Assembly (NCBI GenBank): GCA_016296185.1 | Contig: JAEDJT010000003.1 | Location: 1-64,000 of the forward strand | DNA length: 64,000 nt | Source of the DNA: Bacilli bacterium | GTDB lineage: Bacteria > Bacillota_I > Bacilli_A > RF39 > UBA660 | Reading direction: 5' to 3' | Shown here: positions 25,022-33,534 of the stretch, piece by piece | How positions within the stretch are numbered: the first letter of the stretch is position 1 | Layout: every line of letters starts with the position of its first letter | Notes under the pieces: model-generated | What the model was told of the DNA's origin: nothing | Seen by the model: the letters and a program-made list of their open reading frames with translations, nothing else | Databases searched by the model: none | Program-made: the position numbers and the translations under genes

Positions 25022-26054
25022 CATTGATTTAGAATATATAAAAGAATTAAAAGAGTTAATGGTTATGTGTAATTCTGATCAATTAGATATTGATAGAATA
25101 ACTAATTTAATAGATAGATTAAGCAATGGTTTTAATCAAGATGAAACAAATGATACTTTATCAAATATCAGAAACAATTCTGAATATTATACTGATTTTA
25201 AAGAGTTATATAAAGCTATTAGACTATTCGTATCACGTGGAATATTTATAGATTCTATACCTGAACCTTCTTATAAAGAAATGATTATTTCTGATGATGA
25301 TTCTATAACTCTTGCTCATGATTTTTATAAAGAACAAGGTAATTTCTTCTTAGACGGTTTTAATGATTTTAAATCTGATATGAATGATCATTTAGAGTTT
25401 ATTGAACCTAATGATTATACTGATGGTGAAATACATTTTTATAAATCAAGTGGTGATGCTTTTTTATTTACACCTGATCACAAAAATTTTACTAAAGTTA
25501 GTATTTTAATTCATGAACTTGAACATGTTATTGATTGTTTTAATAATCATGATTTTTATGAAAATCTATTAATAAGAGAAATATCCGCTGTATTTATGGA
25601 AATGATAGGTCTTGATTATTTAGCTAATGTATTCAAATTAGAAGATGCTCATTACATCAGAAGATTTACTCTTCACAGTATTGTAAAATCAGATGCTTAT
25701 AATGCTTACTACAAAAATCAATTATTATATCTAACTAACAAATATAAAGATTTAGATGATCAAAAATTACGCAAGTTATTAGTTAGTAAATTCGGAATGT
25801 CTAATGGATTTATTAATTTTTGCAATAGTTATAATCTTTATCAAGATTATTATTATCAGTTAGCGCAATTAGTTTCTATAGAATTATATAAAATATATAA
25901 TAACGACAAGGAGAAAGCTTTATTCGTCTTAAAAGACATTATTATGAATGGAACTGATGATAATATATTTAATATATTAAAAAAACATAATATTGTTTTA
26001 GTATCAAATGTAGTTAATTATGAAAATGATATGTGTTTAAAATTAGGCATTTAA
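25005..26054 (+). CDS. M3-like zinc metallopeptidase, copy 3
   Basis: A 349-residue soluble protein with HELEH at 170-174 and Glu192 in REISAVFMEMIGLDYLANV; the His-to-Glu distance is 22 instead of 25. IGLDYLAN parallels IGADFVAN of copy 2, showing common descent. The ATG at 25005 lies inside the end of copy 2 (17-base overlap); an earlier in-frame ATG at 24981 is possible, and neither has a strong ribosome binding site. It ends at a terminator shared with dusB. The three genes form one operon. Confidence 0.62.
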   Translation: MKKRYSIDLEYIKELKELMVMCNSDQLDIDRITNLIDRLSNGFNQDETNDTLSNIRNNSEYYTDFKELYKAIRLFVSRGIFIDSIPEPSYKEMIISDDDSITLAHDFYKEQGNFFLDGFNDFKSDMNDHLEFIEPNDYTDGEIHFYKSSGDAFLFTPDHKNFTKVSILIHELEHVIDCFNNHDFYENLLIREISAVFMEMIGLDYLANVFKLEDAHYIRRFTLHSIVKSDAYNAYYKNQLLYLTNKYKDLDDQKLRKLLVSKFGMSNGFINFCNSYNLYQDYYYQLAQLVSIELYKIYNNDKEKALFVLKDIIMNGTDDNIFNILKKHNIVLVSNVVNYENDMCLKLGI

Positions 26055-26085
26055 AAAAAAGAGACTTATGTCTCTTTTTTTATAG
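26055..26085. terminator. bidirectional terminator
   Basis: AAAGAGAC pairs with GTCTCTTT across a TTAT loop, with long A- and T-runs outside. It serves the peptidase operon and dusB. Confidence 0.8.
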
Positions 26086-27066
26086 TTTATTTTCTATTAT
26101 ATATTGTTGATATTCTTTTATTATTTTAAACATATCTTCAGTATTTTTACTTTGGCAGATAAGATTCTTTATTTCTTTTGATTTTGGCATGCCTTTTAAG
26201 TACCAAATGATATGGCTTCTTATTTCTAGTAATGCTCTTTTTTCATCTTTATCTTCTACTAGTAATTCATAATGTCTTTTCATCATTTCTACTTTATCTA
26301 GGAATGGAATTTCAGTCGGTTCTTTTCCTTCGTATAAATATTCTACACATTCTTTTATTAACCAAGGATTACCTAATACTCCTCTTCCGATCATTACTGC
26401 ATCGCATCCTGTTTCTTCTAACATTTGTTTTGCTTTATAACAATCCGTAACATCTCCATTACCTATTACTGGAATATTAACTGCTTCTTTTACGTTTTTT
26501 ATTATATTCCAATCAGCATATCCACTATATCCTTGTGATCTAGTTCTTCCATGTACAGCGATTGCACTTGCTCCGGCTTCTTCACATTTTTTAGCAATTT
26601 CTACTGCATTTATATGTTTCTCATCCCAGCCACTTCTTATCTTAACTGTAACAGGTACTTTTACGCTCTCTACAACGGCTTTTACAATTTCATATACTTT
26701 ATCTGGATCTTTTAATAAAGCACTTCCTGCTTGAGCTCTTACTGCTACTTTAGGAACAGGACACCCCATATTTATATCTATTATATCTGGATGCATTTTT
26801 TCTTCTACAATTTTTGCAGCTTCTACAAATGATTCTTTATCACTTCCAAAAATTTGTTGTGATATTGGTCTTTCTTTTTCGCTCATTTTTAATAAATCAA
26901 ATGTTTTATCATTTGAATAGCATATAGCTTTATCAGATACCATTTCTGCGTATATTAAGCCTGCACCCATTTCTTTAATTATCTTTCTGTAAGATGTATT
27001 TGATATACCAGCCATAGGTGCTAATACTATTTGATTTTTTATTTCTACATTACCTATTTTCCACAT
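26080..27066 (-). CDS. dusB: tRNA-dihydrouridine synthase, DusB type
   Basis: A 328-residue FMN-dependent TIM-barrel enzyme that reduces uridines in the tRNA D-loop. Visible motifs are LAPMAGISN, MVSDKA, the catalytic-Cys region NMGCPVPKV, AGSALLKDP, TVKIRSGW, HGRTRSQGYSG and GNGDV...MIGRGVLGNPW. The usual length is 320-330. I start at the ATG 27066, eight bases after GGGGA; the frame is open much further upstream but through the promoter (TGATATAAT near 27089-27097) and into the divergent tspO leader. It stands as a single-gene unit. Confidence 0.93.
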   Translation of the reverse strand: MWKIGNVEIKNQIVLAPMAGISNTSYRKIIKEMGAGLIYAEMVSDKAICYSNDKTFDLLKMSEKERPISQQIFGSDKESFVEAAKIVEEKMHPDIIDINMGCPVPKVAVRAQAGSALLKDPDKVYEIVKAVVESVKVPVTVKIRSGWDEKHINAVEIAKKCEEAGASAIAVHGRTRSQGYSGYADWNIIKNVKEAVNIPVIGNGDVTDCYKAKQMLEETGCDAVMIGRGVLGNPWLIKECVEYLYEGKEPTEIPFLDKVEMMKRHYELLVEDKDEKRALLEIRSHIIWYLKGMPKSKEIKNLICQSKNTEDMFKIIKEYQQYIIENKL

Positions 27067-27088
27067 AAGCAATCCCCATTTCGAATGT

Positions 27089-27097
27089 ATTATATCA
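27089..27097 (-). promoter_or_regulatory. extended -10 promoter of dusB
   Basis: TGATATAAT on the minus strand, about 23 bases before the ATG. Confidence 0.55.
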
Positions 27098-27157
27098 AAT
27101 AATATATAAATATGTATAGTTTTGAATATATCGTACATATTATTTAATGGTGATATT

Positions 27158-27601
27158 ATGAATTTAATAAAAAAAATATTGATTGGTGTTATTCCTTTAG
27201 CAGTTGGTACTATTGCAGCTTTGTTTAATAAGTTTGATTTATATAAGAACATAAATATGCCTAAAATCGCTCCTCCAAGTTATTTATTTCCAATAGTATG
27301 GACAATTCTATATATTTTTATGGGGATTGTTTTAGTTAGATTAGTTGAAACAAATAAAAAAGAAAATATTTTTATATTCTCTATTCAATTATTCTTAAAT
27401 TTTATCTGGACTTTTTTATTTTTTAAATTTAAAGCATTTTTATCTTCTTTTATTATAATTATATTTTTAGATGTTTTTGTTTTCTATTTAATATTAAGAT
27501 TATTTAATGATGATAGAAAATCTGCTTATTATTTAATGCCATATTTATTATGGATCTGCTTCGCTAGTTATTTAAACTGGATGGTATATTTATTAAATTA
27601 A
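27158..27601 (+). CDS. TspO/MBR family membrane protein
   Basis: A 147-residue protein with five membrane helices and the TspO signatures: PSYLFPIVWTILYIFMGI, QLFLNFIWTFLFF and the terminal WICFASYLNWMVYLLN. Bacterial TspO proteins bind tetrapyrroles and related ligands and are linked to stress responses. Length is slightly below the usual 155-160. The start is the ATG after GGTGATATT; an earlier in-frame ATG lacks a binding site. No tetrapyrrole gene is nearby. Confidence 0.88.
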   Translation: MNLIKKILIGVIPLAVGTIAALFNKFDLYKNINMPKIAPPSYLFPIVWTILYIFMGIVLVRLVETNKKENIFIFSIQLFLNFIWTFLFFKFKAFLSSFIIIIFLDVFVFYLILRLFNDDRKSAYYLMPYLLWICFASYLNWMVYLLN

Positions 27602-27627
27602 AAAAAGCTAAGATTACTTAGCTTTTT
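27602..27627. terminator. bidirectional terminator with a stop codon in the loop
   Basis: AAGCTAAG (27605-27612) pairs with CTTAGCTT (27617-27624). The aquaporin stop codon (27614-27616 on the minus strand) sits in the loop. It serves tspO and the aquaporin gene. Confidence 0.8.
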
Positions 27628-28441
27628 TTGCTGTTTGTTTTTTTACTTTTTTAACAACTTTTTTTGTTTCTTTTTCAACTTCATCTACTACATCTGCAAT
27701 AGTTTCTTTAACTTCTTCAACTTTTGTAGATATTTTTTCTTTAGTTGAAACATTTAACACAAATCTAAATAGTAAAGATGCTAATACAGCACCTACTATT
27801 GGAGCAACGATGAATACCCATAATTGACTTAATACTAATCCATCATCACCAGTTGTTAATAAAGCTGGTCCAATACTTCTAGCAGGGTTAACTGATGTTC
27901 CAGTAAATGGAATACCAAATAAATGAACTAAAGCTAAACTTAAACCAATACCTAATCCAGCATTTTTATTTTTTTCTTTTGAAGCTGTTAATACAACTAA
28001 TACAAAAGCAAAAGTTAAAATTGCTTCTACAGCAAATGCAACACCTGCAGTAGTTATTTCAGGTAAGTTACTTAATGTAGCATATCCATTAGCTCCTAAG
28101 CTTGCATAGTTACCAAATAATAATCCTACTATTTCAGCACCAACAATACCACCTAGAATTTGAACAACAACGTATTCAACACATTCAAGAACAGACATTC
28201 TTCCATCTATTGCCATAGCAATTGATACTGCTGGATTAACATGAGCACCTGAAGTATTACCAAACATATAAATAATTGCTGTTAGTGATAAACCAAATCC
28301 TAAAGCGATTACTAATAGAGTATATGGTAATGTTACTGTAGTAAGTGTATTCATGTATGTTGTAAATCCAACTGCAATTCCACAACCAAATAGAACTAAG
28401 AACATTGTTCCTAAAAATTCTGATACTAACTTTCTAATCAT
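27614..28441 (-). CDS. aquaporin (AqpZ-type) with a charged C-terminal tail
   Basis: A 275-residue MIP-family channel with six helices and the two NPA boxes (SGAHVNPAVSIAM and GTSVNPARSIGPA). The LVHLFGIPFTGTSVNPARS region with His in helix 5 fits the water-selective AqpZ group rather than GlpF, which has NPARDxGPR. Beyond the usual end (about residue 230) there is a tail of about 45 residues, Lys/Glu/Val-rich and amphipathic (KEKISTKVEEVKE to KKQTAKKAK), likely cytosolic. AAGGAGG plus an extended -10 (TGATATAAT near 28462-28470) precede the start. Confidence 0.88.
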   Translation of the reverse strand: MIRKLVSEFLGTMFLVLFGCGIAVGFTTYMNTLTTVTLPYTLLVIALGFGLSLTAIIYMFGNTSGAHVNPAVSIAMAIDGRMSVLECVEYVVVQILGGIVGAEIVGLLFGNYASLGANGYATLSNLPEITTAGVAFAVEAILTFAFVLVVLTASKEKNKNAGLGIGLSLALVHLFGIPFTGTSVNPARSIGPALLTTGDDGLVLSQLWVFIVAPIVGAVLASLLFRFVLNVSTKEKISTKVEEVKETIADVVDEVEKETKKVVKKVKKQTAKKAK

Positions 28442-28461
28442 ACAAAATCCTCCTTGTATTT

Positions 28462-28470
28462 ATTATATCA
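28462..28470 (-). promoter_or_regulatory. extended -10 promoter of the aquaporin gene
   Basis: TGATATAAT on the minus strand, about 20 bases before the ATG. Confidence 0.55.
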
Positions 28471-28530
28471 CTTATACTTCTATTATGTTATAATTTCATT
28501 ATAATAATTAATTATAATAAGGAGGATAAA

Positions 28531-28878
28531 ATGAGAAATTTGTTTAAAGTTGCTAAAAGATTTATTTCATTAATTTTAATTATAGTTGCAGCAATTGCAG
28601 TTGTATTAACTATTTATTTTGCATATCAAGATATGACATCAACAGATGTTAAAGAGTATATTGTAGAAAAATACGATTTTGGTACTTTTGATGTTTTTAC
28701 TTATAAAACTACAATATATGTTTATGAAGAAGATGCTAATTGTAATTCTTTATGGTTAAAAGAATGTACTGACGATAAAGATTTGGAAAAAGAAGTTATC
28801 TACTATACTAAAGGTGGTATAAAATTTACTGTTAAATCTTTTAAAGATGGTTCTTTTGAAGATGATTATAATGGATAA
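28531..28878 (+). CDS. small membrane-anchored hypothetical protein
   Basis: A 115-residue protein with a basic N terminus, one membrane helix (about 11-31) and a roughly 80-residue extracytoplasmic domain containing two Cys (EDANCNSLWLKECTDD) that could form a disulfide. No family is recognised. A good GGAGG site lies 5 bases before the ATG and TATAAT elements stand upstream, so it is probably expressed as a single gene. It is convergent with the CCA-adding-enzyme-like gene. Confidence 0.65.
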   Translation: MRNLFKVAKRFISLILIIVAAIAVVLTIYFAYQDMTSTDVKEYIVEKYDFGTFDVFTYKTTIYVYEEDANCNSLWLKECTDDKDLEKEVIYYTKGGIKFTVKSFKDGSFEDDYNG

Positions 28879-28907
28879 AAAAAAGAGTATTTAATACTCT
28901 TTTTTTA
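28879..28907. terminator. bidirectional terminator
   Basis: AGAGTAT (28884-28890) and ATACTCT (28894-28900) form the stem with flanking A- and T-runs between two convergent genes. Confidence 0.75.
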
Positions 28908-30233
28908 TGCAACTTTTTTGAATATTATTTCTGTATTGTCATCTTGAGGAAGAATATTATTAATAACATATGATATTAATTTATCTCTGTTATTTTTAAC
29001 ATCACCATTTAGAACTTTAGAATATAGGTCATTTAATACTCTACCTACTTCTTCTTGTTCTAAACCCATATTAACTAAATCACTACCATTTAATTTCATT
29101 TCATTTTTCTTTATAAATGATGATTTTTTAGCTAATGACATTACTCTTTCATAATCTTTGTCTATGTTTATTAAATCTGTAGCATATGCTGGATTTTTGG
29201 CATAGAAATTTGCTTTTTTAAGTTTAAATAAATCTTCAATATCTTCTGTTCCAAATCTATTTAAGAATTCTTTAACTTTAACATCTTTATCTGAGAATTT
29301 ATAATCATGATTTTCAATTAACTTAATTGTTTTTTGAATTATTTTTTTACTAAATCTTAATCTATTTAATATTTCGCGAGCCATTTCTGCGCTCTTTTTA
29401 GCATGATCTTTATATTCTGTTGTTCCATCTTCTTTTCTTACTGCAGTAAATGGTTTAGAAATATCATGGAATAAAATAGCTAATCTTAATTCTAATGTTG
29501 AATCAATGTTTTTCATAGCTACTAATGTATGTTCTAACGCATCATATATATGATGACTATCATTTTGATCAAATCCTTCAAGTAATGCTAATTCAGGAAT
29601 TACTTCTAAGAATATTTCAAAATATTTCTTTATATAAAAGTCAGCTCTTCTTGTTACTAGTAATTTACTTATTTCATCTCTTACTCTTTCTGGAGCTACA
29701 TCTTTTAATAATTCTTTGTCTTCAAACATATATTCAATTGTTTGTTTATCTATTTTCATTAAATATTCAGCTGATAATCTAATAGCTCTTAGTATTTTTA
29801 ATGGATCATCTTGAAATATAGTATCGTCATCACCATTTAATCTAATAATACGATTATTGATATCTAACAATCCTGTACTATAATCTATTAATCCATCTTC
29901 ATCTGATAACGCTAATGCATTCATTGTGAAGTCTCTAGTTGCTAAATCAGCTTCAAGGGTATTTTCTTTTGTTCTATATTGAGTTATTTTCATTGGGAAT
30001 TTTGGATTTACAATATATAATGTTTTATTATTTTCACCTGTTAGATATGTACGATAGTTTTTATAGATTCGTTTAATATCTGACATTGTCGCATTTGTAC
30101 TGATATCATAAGTTTTTGGTTTTTCGCCCATTACTAAATTACGAACAGTTCCACCAATGACATAACCTTCAAAGTCTTTGTCATATAGTAATGTTAATGC
30201 TTCATTGACCGGTTTTGGAATTACTGCATCCAT
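28905..30233 (-). CDS. CCA-adding enzyme/poly(A) polymerase-like protein with altered active-site motifs
   Basis: A 442-residue class II nucleotidyltransferase-like protein. The head shows GYVIGGTVRNLVMG and PKTYDISTNAT, then DLATRDFTMNAL and QDDPLKILRAIR; an HD domain follows (FHDISKP, YKDHAKKSAEM). Family members read GGxVRD and PKDxDIaT; here VRD is VRN and the first Asp of the metal-binding DxD is Thr41 (TYD). The enzyme normally repairs or adds tRNA 3' CCA. Both tRNAs here encode CCA, so strict CCA synthesis may not be essential. Start chosen after GGAGGT. Confidence 0.75.
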   Translation of the reverse strand: MDAVIPKPVNEALTLLYDKDFEGYVIGGTVRNLVMGEKPKTYDISTNATMSDIKRIYKNYRTYLTGENNKTLYIVNPKFPMKITQYRTKENTLEADLATRDFTMNALALSDEDGLIDYSTGLLDINNRIIRLNGDDDTIFQDDPLKILRAIRLSAEYLMKIDKQTIEYMFEDKELLKDVAPERVRDEISKLLVTRRADFYIKKYFEIFLEVIPELALLEGFDQNDSHHIYDALEHTLVAMKNIDSTLELRLAILFHDISKPFTAVRKEDGTTEYKDHAKKSAEMAREILNRLRFSKKIIQKTIKLIENHDYKFSDKDVKVKEFLNRFGTEDIEDLFKLKKANFYAKNPAYATDLINIDKDYERVMSLAKKSSFIKKNEMKLNGSDLVNMGLEQEEVGRVLNDLYSKVLNGDVKNNRDKLISYVINNILPQDDNTEIIFKKVA

Positions 30234-30264
30234 AACTATACCTCCATATCTTTTATTTTTACCC

Positions 30265-30293
30265 TCTATATTATTATACAATGATTTTGTCAA
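30265..30293 (-). promoter_or_regulatory. promoter of the CCA-adding-enzyme-like gene
   Basis: On the minus strand TTGACA (30293-30288), 17 bases, TATAGA (30270-30265). An alternative TGTATAAT lies inside the spacer. Confidence 0.55.
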
Positions 30294-30313
30294 ATTTGTA
30301 TAGTAATTTTTTA

Positions 30314-30348
30314 TAAAAAAATGATGAAGATTATTTCTCTTCATCATT
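30314..30348 (-). terminator. terminator of the DUF2207 gene
   Basis: AATGATGAAGA (30320-30330) and TCTTCATCATT (30338-30348) form an 11-base-pair stem that includes the last codons, followed by T on the minus strand. Confidence 0.8.
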
Positions 30349-32013
30349 TATTATTGAACTTATTAGTCTTCCTATACTATTATTAAATTTTTGAATTGTG
30401 AATTCTCCATCAAATTCATACCATTCTGGTTGTTTTATATTTTGTTTTTTGGCTTTTGTTGTTAATTTATTATTACAACTTGTTATAAATGTATATGGTA
30501 ATGCATCATAATAATAGTTTTCATTAGTTTCTAATACTCTTTTTAATTCTTCATCTTTACATGTATTTATAAATTGTTTAAATCCTTCTACTTTTCCCAT
30601 TTCTCTAGTTGCATATATAGTTCTTTTTGGCATATATTTGTATAATACTAGAATTGATAATGAGCTAATAATGCCAATTATATAAGATAGTATATATACT
30701 TTTTTCATTTTTAATATAATTGTTATTAATATTCCCCATATTATAACTAATCCAATAATTGGTAACATTTTCTTTTCATATTTAAGATTAGTTACAACTA
30801 CTCTTTCAGAAATATTAATTAATTCTAATAAAGTTACTATACTAAACATTACTGATATTGGAATTAAGTTAATCATATTTAATTCTATAAAAGGAATACT
30901 TGTAACCAACACTAGAATTAATGCAATCATTGTTGATAGTATTACTTTCTTTGATTCTGCTTCTTTTTCAAAATATTTATTTTTTTCTTCATCAGAATTT
31001 GATAGTAGTAATACTTCGTTTGTTATATATCTCATTCTGTTTCTTAAATCATTTAATGATATTTCATTTAAATATTCTATTCTTTTATTATCATTTTTAT
31101 TAGTTAACATATTTATATATTCTGATAAGCCACCAGAAATATTTTTTCTAAAAATTGATTTAAATAATACTGATTCTTTATAATTACTACCATTGTATTG
31201 TTTTGTTCTTATAAACGTAAAATTTTTATTCTTTTCTATTATTTTTATATATCCTTTATTCGCTAATTCTAAGATCATATAAACTATATCTTTAGTTGTA
31301 CATTTTCCGTTATACATTAAAGCTAATTCTAATGGATTTTCTTTCTTTGGCACTATAGATGTTTTTTCTATTTTTATTCCTCTATCTTTGCCAAATATTA
31401 ACCATAATACGTAACTTATCATTACAAATATAATTGGACCTATAATACTTAATTTAGTTAATGTTTCACTTAATAAAATATCATTTTTTCTTACTTCTAC
31501 TATTAATTCATCATTTTCTTTTAGTGTTGTATATGAACCTGTTATTTTATTCTTTTCTACTTCAAATTTTATATCTTTTAATTCATTGCCATTTAAGTAA
31601 AATTTAATATTTTCTTCTTTTGTTTCAAATGGTAAATCTATATCGTAATTAAATATATTTATATTTGCATTGTAATCATTAGAAATTTTTATTTTATATA
31701 TTTCATTGTTTTTATTATCTATTTCATTTCTAATTGTATATTTATGATTATCATAATTATTACTATCAATTATTATTTTAGAATCTTCATTATTATAAGA
31801 CGAACTTACATTAATGTTTTTAGATTTTTTATCAATGTTTTTTTCTATTTTAGTATTTGGTTTATCAAAAGATGCTGTAATTGTATCACGATATGTTATT
31901 TTATCTTTTGTTACATTTACGTATGTATCGCATCTATTGATTGTGTATGCGAATACAATATTTGGAAAACACATAAGTGCTAATATAAATAGTATTTTTT
32001 TTATATTTTTCAT
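30331..32013 (-). CDS. DUF2207 membrane protein with signal peptide
   Basis: A 560-residue protein. A signal peptide (about 1-22, cleavage near VFA-YT) leads into a beta-rich extracytoplasmic domain (23-180), a membrane helix (about 187-208), a cytosolic stretch with the DUF2207 pattern LELALMYNGKCTTKDIVYMILELANKGYI split by short linkers, two to four further helices (about 355-465) and a C-terminal cytosolic region. The function of DUF2207 proteins is not established; they are common, constitutive membrane proteins. GGTGAG precedes the ATG and TGATATAAT lies near 32035-32043. Confidence 0.82.
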   Translation of the reverse strand: MKNIKKILFILALMCFPNIVFAYTINRCDTYVNVTKDKITYRDTITASFDKPNTKIEKNIDKKSKNINVSSSYNNEDSKIIIDSNNYDNHKYTIRNEIDNKNNEIYKIKISNDYNANINIFNYDIDLPFETKEENIKFYLNGNELKDIKFEVEKNKITGSYTTLKENDELIVEVRKNDILLSETLTKLSIIGPIIFVMISYVLWLIFGKDRGIKIEKTSIVPKKENPLELALMYNGKCTTKDIVYMILELANKGYIKIIEKNKNFTFIRTKQYNGSNYKESVLFKSIFRKNISGGLSEYINMLTNKNDNKRIEYLNEISLNDLRNRMRYITNEVLLLSNSDEEKNKYFEKEAESKKVILSTMIALILVLVTSIPFIELNMINLIPISVMFSIVTLLELINISERVVVTNLKYEKKMLPIIGLVIIWGILITIILKMKKVYILSYIIGIISSLSILVLYKYMPKRTIYATREMGKVEGFKQFINTCKDEELKRVLETNENYYYDALPYTFITSCNNKLTTKAKKQNIKQPEWYEFDGEFTIQKFNNSIGRLISSIINDEEK

Positions 32014-32034
32014 ATACTCACCTTATTCTGATAT

Positions 32035-32043
32035 CATTATATC
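32035..32043 (-). promoter_or_regulatory. extended -10 promoter of the DUF2207 gene
   Basis: TGATATAAT on the minus strand, back to back with the divergent promoter at 32062-32090. Confidence 0.55.
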
Positions 32044-32061
32044 ATAATGTTTATTTTTTTA

Positions 32062-32090
32062 TTAACTTATTGTTTTATTTTTGCTATAAT
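32062..32090 (+). promoter_or_regulatory. promoter of the hypothetical gene at 32113
   Basis: TTAACT (32062-32067), a 17-base spacer and TATAAT (32085-32090) preceded by TGC, so it has both a partial -35 and an extended -10. Confidence 0.65.
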
Positions 32091-32112
32091 ACCATTTGCA
32101 AGGGGTGTTATT

Positions 32113-32799
32113 ATGGCAACAATTGTGAATGAAGGTACAAAAGATTATAGAGTAACACGCAATTCAATATATGTTGGTAGTGTTGTTAAATTAAAAAATG
32201 GGAGCAAATTAACTGATGATTTAAGTATAGTTAATTGTGAAAAATATAGAACAATATTATTTTCTAAAAATGAAGATAATAATGCTGTAGATTTATTATA
32301 TAAATCTCCTCTTTATCCTATTTTTGGTTACAATGATAATATTGATCAAGATAGCTTATTTGTTACTGGTGCTTGTTCATTAGAAGAAATTCTTGAATTT
32401 TATGGTTTTAATTATTTACTATATTATGATGATGCAATCGCTATAAAAAATATTTACTTTTCTGATACATTTTTAAAACACAATTTACATTTATTTGGTA
32501 TTACTAAAAAATTTGTTGATGAAACATGTGTTTATCCAAAAGATAAAGATACTGATGATTTTTATATTAAATTAAGATTTATTGTTAAATCAATTTGTAG
32601 TGAATTAGATGAAAATGGAAAAGTATCATTTAGTCATTTATATCAAAGTGGTAAATTACCTGTTGAAATCATTGATGCTATTTTAGAGGCAAGAGAATTA
32701 TCGGAATATCAAACTAATAAAAAAAGTTTTATTAGTAAGTGTGATTCTTTTACACCAGTTAAAGAAGAAGGTATTATTAAAAAGTTAAGATACAAATAA
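32113..32799 (+). CDS. hypothetical soluble protein
   Basis: A 228-residue soluble protein that I do not recognise. It has no membrane helix or signal peptide; the first 60 residues look beta-rich (TRNSIYVGSVVKLKNGSKL) and the last 100 helical (IKLRFIVKSICSELDENGKVSF, PVEIIDAILEARELSEY). Four or five scattered Cys are present. Start at the ATG after AGGGGTG; an upstream in-frame ATG would fall before the promoter. It is convergent with the ABC permease gene. Confidence 0.6.
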   Translation: MATIVNEGTKDYRVTRNSIYVGSVVKLKNGSKLTDDLSIVNCEKYRTILFSKNEDNNAVDLLYKSPLYPIFGYNDNIDQDSLFVTGACSLEEILEFYGFNYLLYYDDAIAIKNIYFSDTFLKHNLHLFGITKKFVDETCVYPKDKDTDDFYIKLRFIVKSICSELDENGKVSFSHLYQSGKLPVEIIDAILEARELSEYQTNKKSFISKCDSFTPVKEEGIIKKLRYK

Positions 32800-32828
32800 A
32801 AAGATTAGTCAGTGACTAATCTTTTTTT
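32800..32828. terminator. bidirectional terminator
   Basis: AGATTAGTC (32802-32810) pairs with GACTAATCT (32814-32822), flanked by A- and T-runs. Confidence 0.85.
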
Positions 32829-33534
32829 AATTATATATTTCTAATCTATTTTCAATAAACCATGAAGTTAAGAAATATGATGCAGCAGTAACGCATAATA
32901 ATATCAATGATTCTATATATAGAATTGTATCATATGAAGATGAATTTCCAATCATTTCATTTATGAATTCCATTACAAATGAATAACAGAATATACCAGT
33001 TAGCCATGCAATAACTGATGCACCACCCATTTTAGGTACTATAGATTTAAATGCAATATATAATAATGTAATTACAGATGTGAATGTTATTGATGATGAC
33101 ATTAAGAATACGAAGAATTGGAATATCATTTCTTTAACATCACTATCAATATGTGCTAATTCTTTCATTATTGTTTCAATCAGATTTATATCTACTTTAG
33201 CTAGAGATATTTGTATTCCAATTAAGAATACTACTGCACAAAATACATTATATATAATTGCTAATATATATTTGGATAATAATATTTTTTTAGGAGACAA
33301 TGGAATCATGCTTTCTAGTAAGAATGTTTGTTTTTTATAGCTATTTAGTACTTTGTTAGTACCATATGCATATGCCATAAGCATTGAGCATATTAATACT
33401 AATCCGAATAAGAATGCAAATATTCCTTCTGGATCTGTTACAATATTAATAAAGAATATTGCTGCTACAAATAATAATACGTATTTTTTAGCTTTTAATT
33501 CATTTAATAATTCCCATTTAATATAATTAAGCAT
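32827..33534 (-). CDS. ABC-2-like permease of a two-gene ABC system
   Basis: A 235-residue membrane protein with about six helices and a charged N terminus (YIKWELLNELKAKKY), the usual arrangement for permeases of YtrB/BcrA-like two-gene systems. Start at the ATG 33534, eight bases after GGAGGT; that site lies inside the end of the ATPase gene and the two frames overlap by 8 bases. Function is inferred only from the coupled ATPase; such systems export lipids, peptides or antibiotics. Confidence 0.75.
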   Translation of the reverse strand: MLNYIKWELLNELKAKKYVLLFVAAIFFINIVTDPEGIFAFLFGLVLICSMLMAYAYGTNKVLNSYKKQTFLLESMIPLSPKKILLSKYILAIIYNVFCAVVFLIGIQISLAKVDINLIETIMKELAHIDSDVKEMIFQFFVFLMSSSITFTSVITLLYIAFKSIVPKMGGASVIAWLTGIFCYSFVMEFINEMIGNSSSYDTILYIESLILLCVTAASYFLTSWFIENRLEIYN

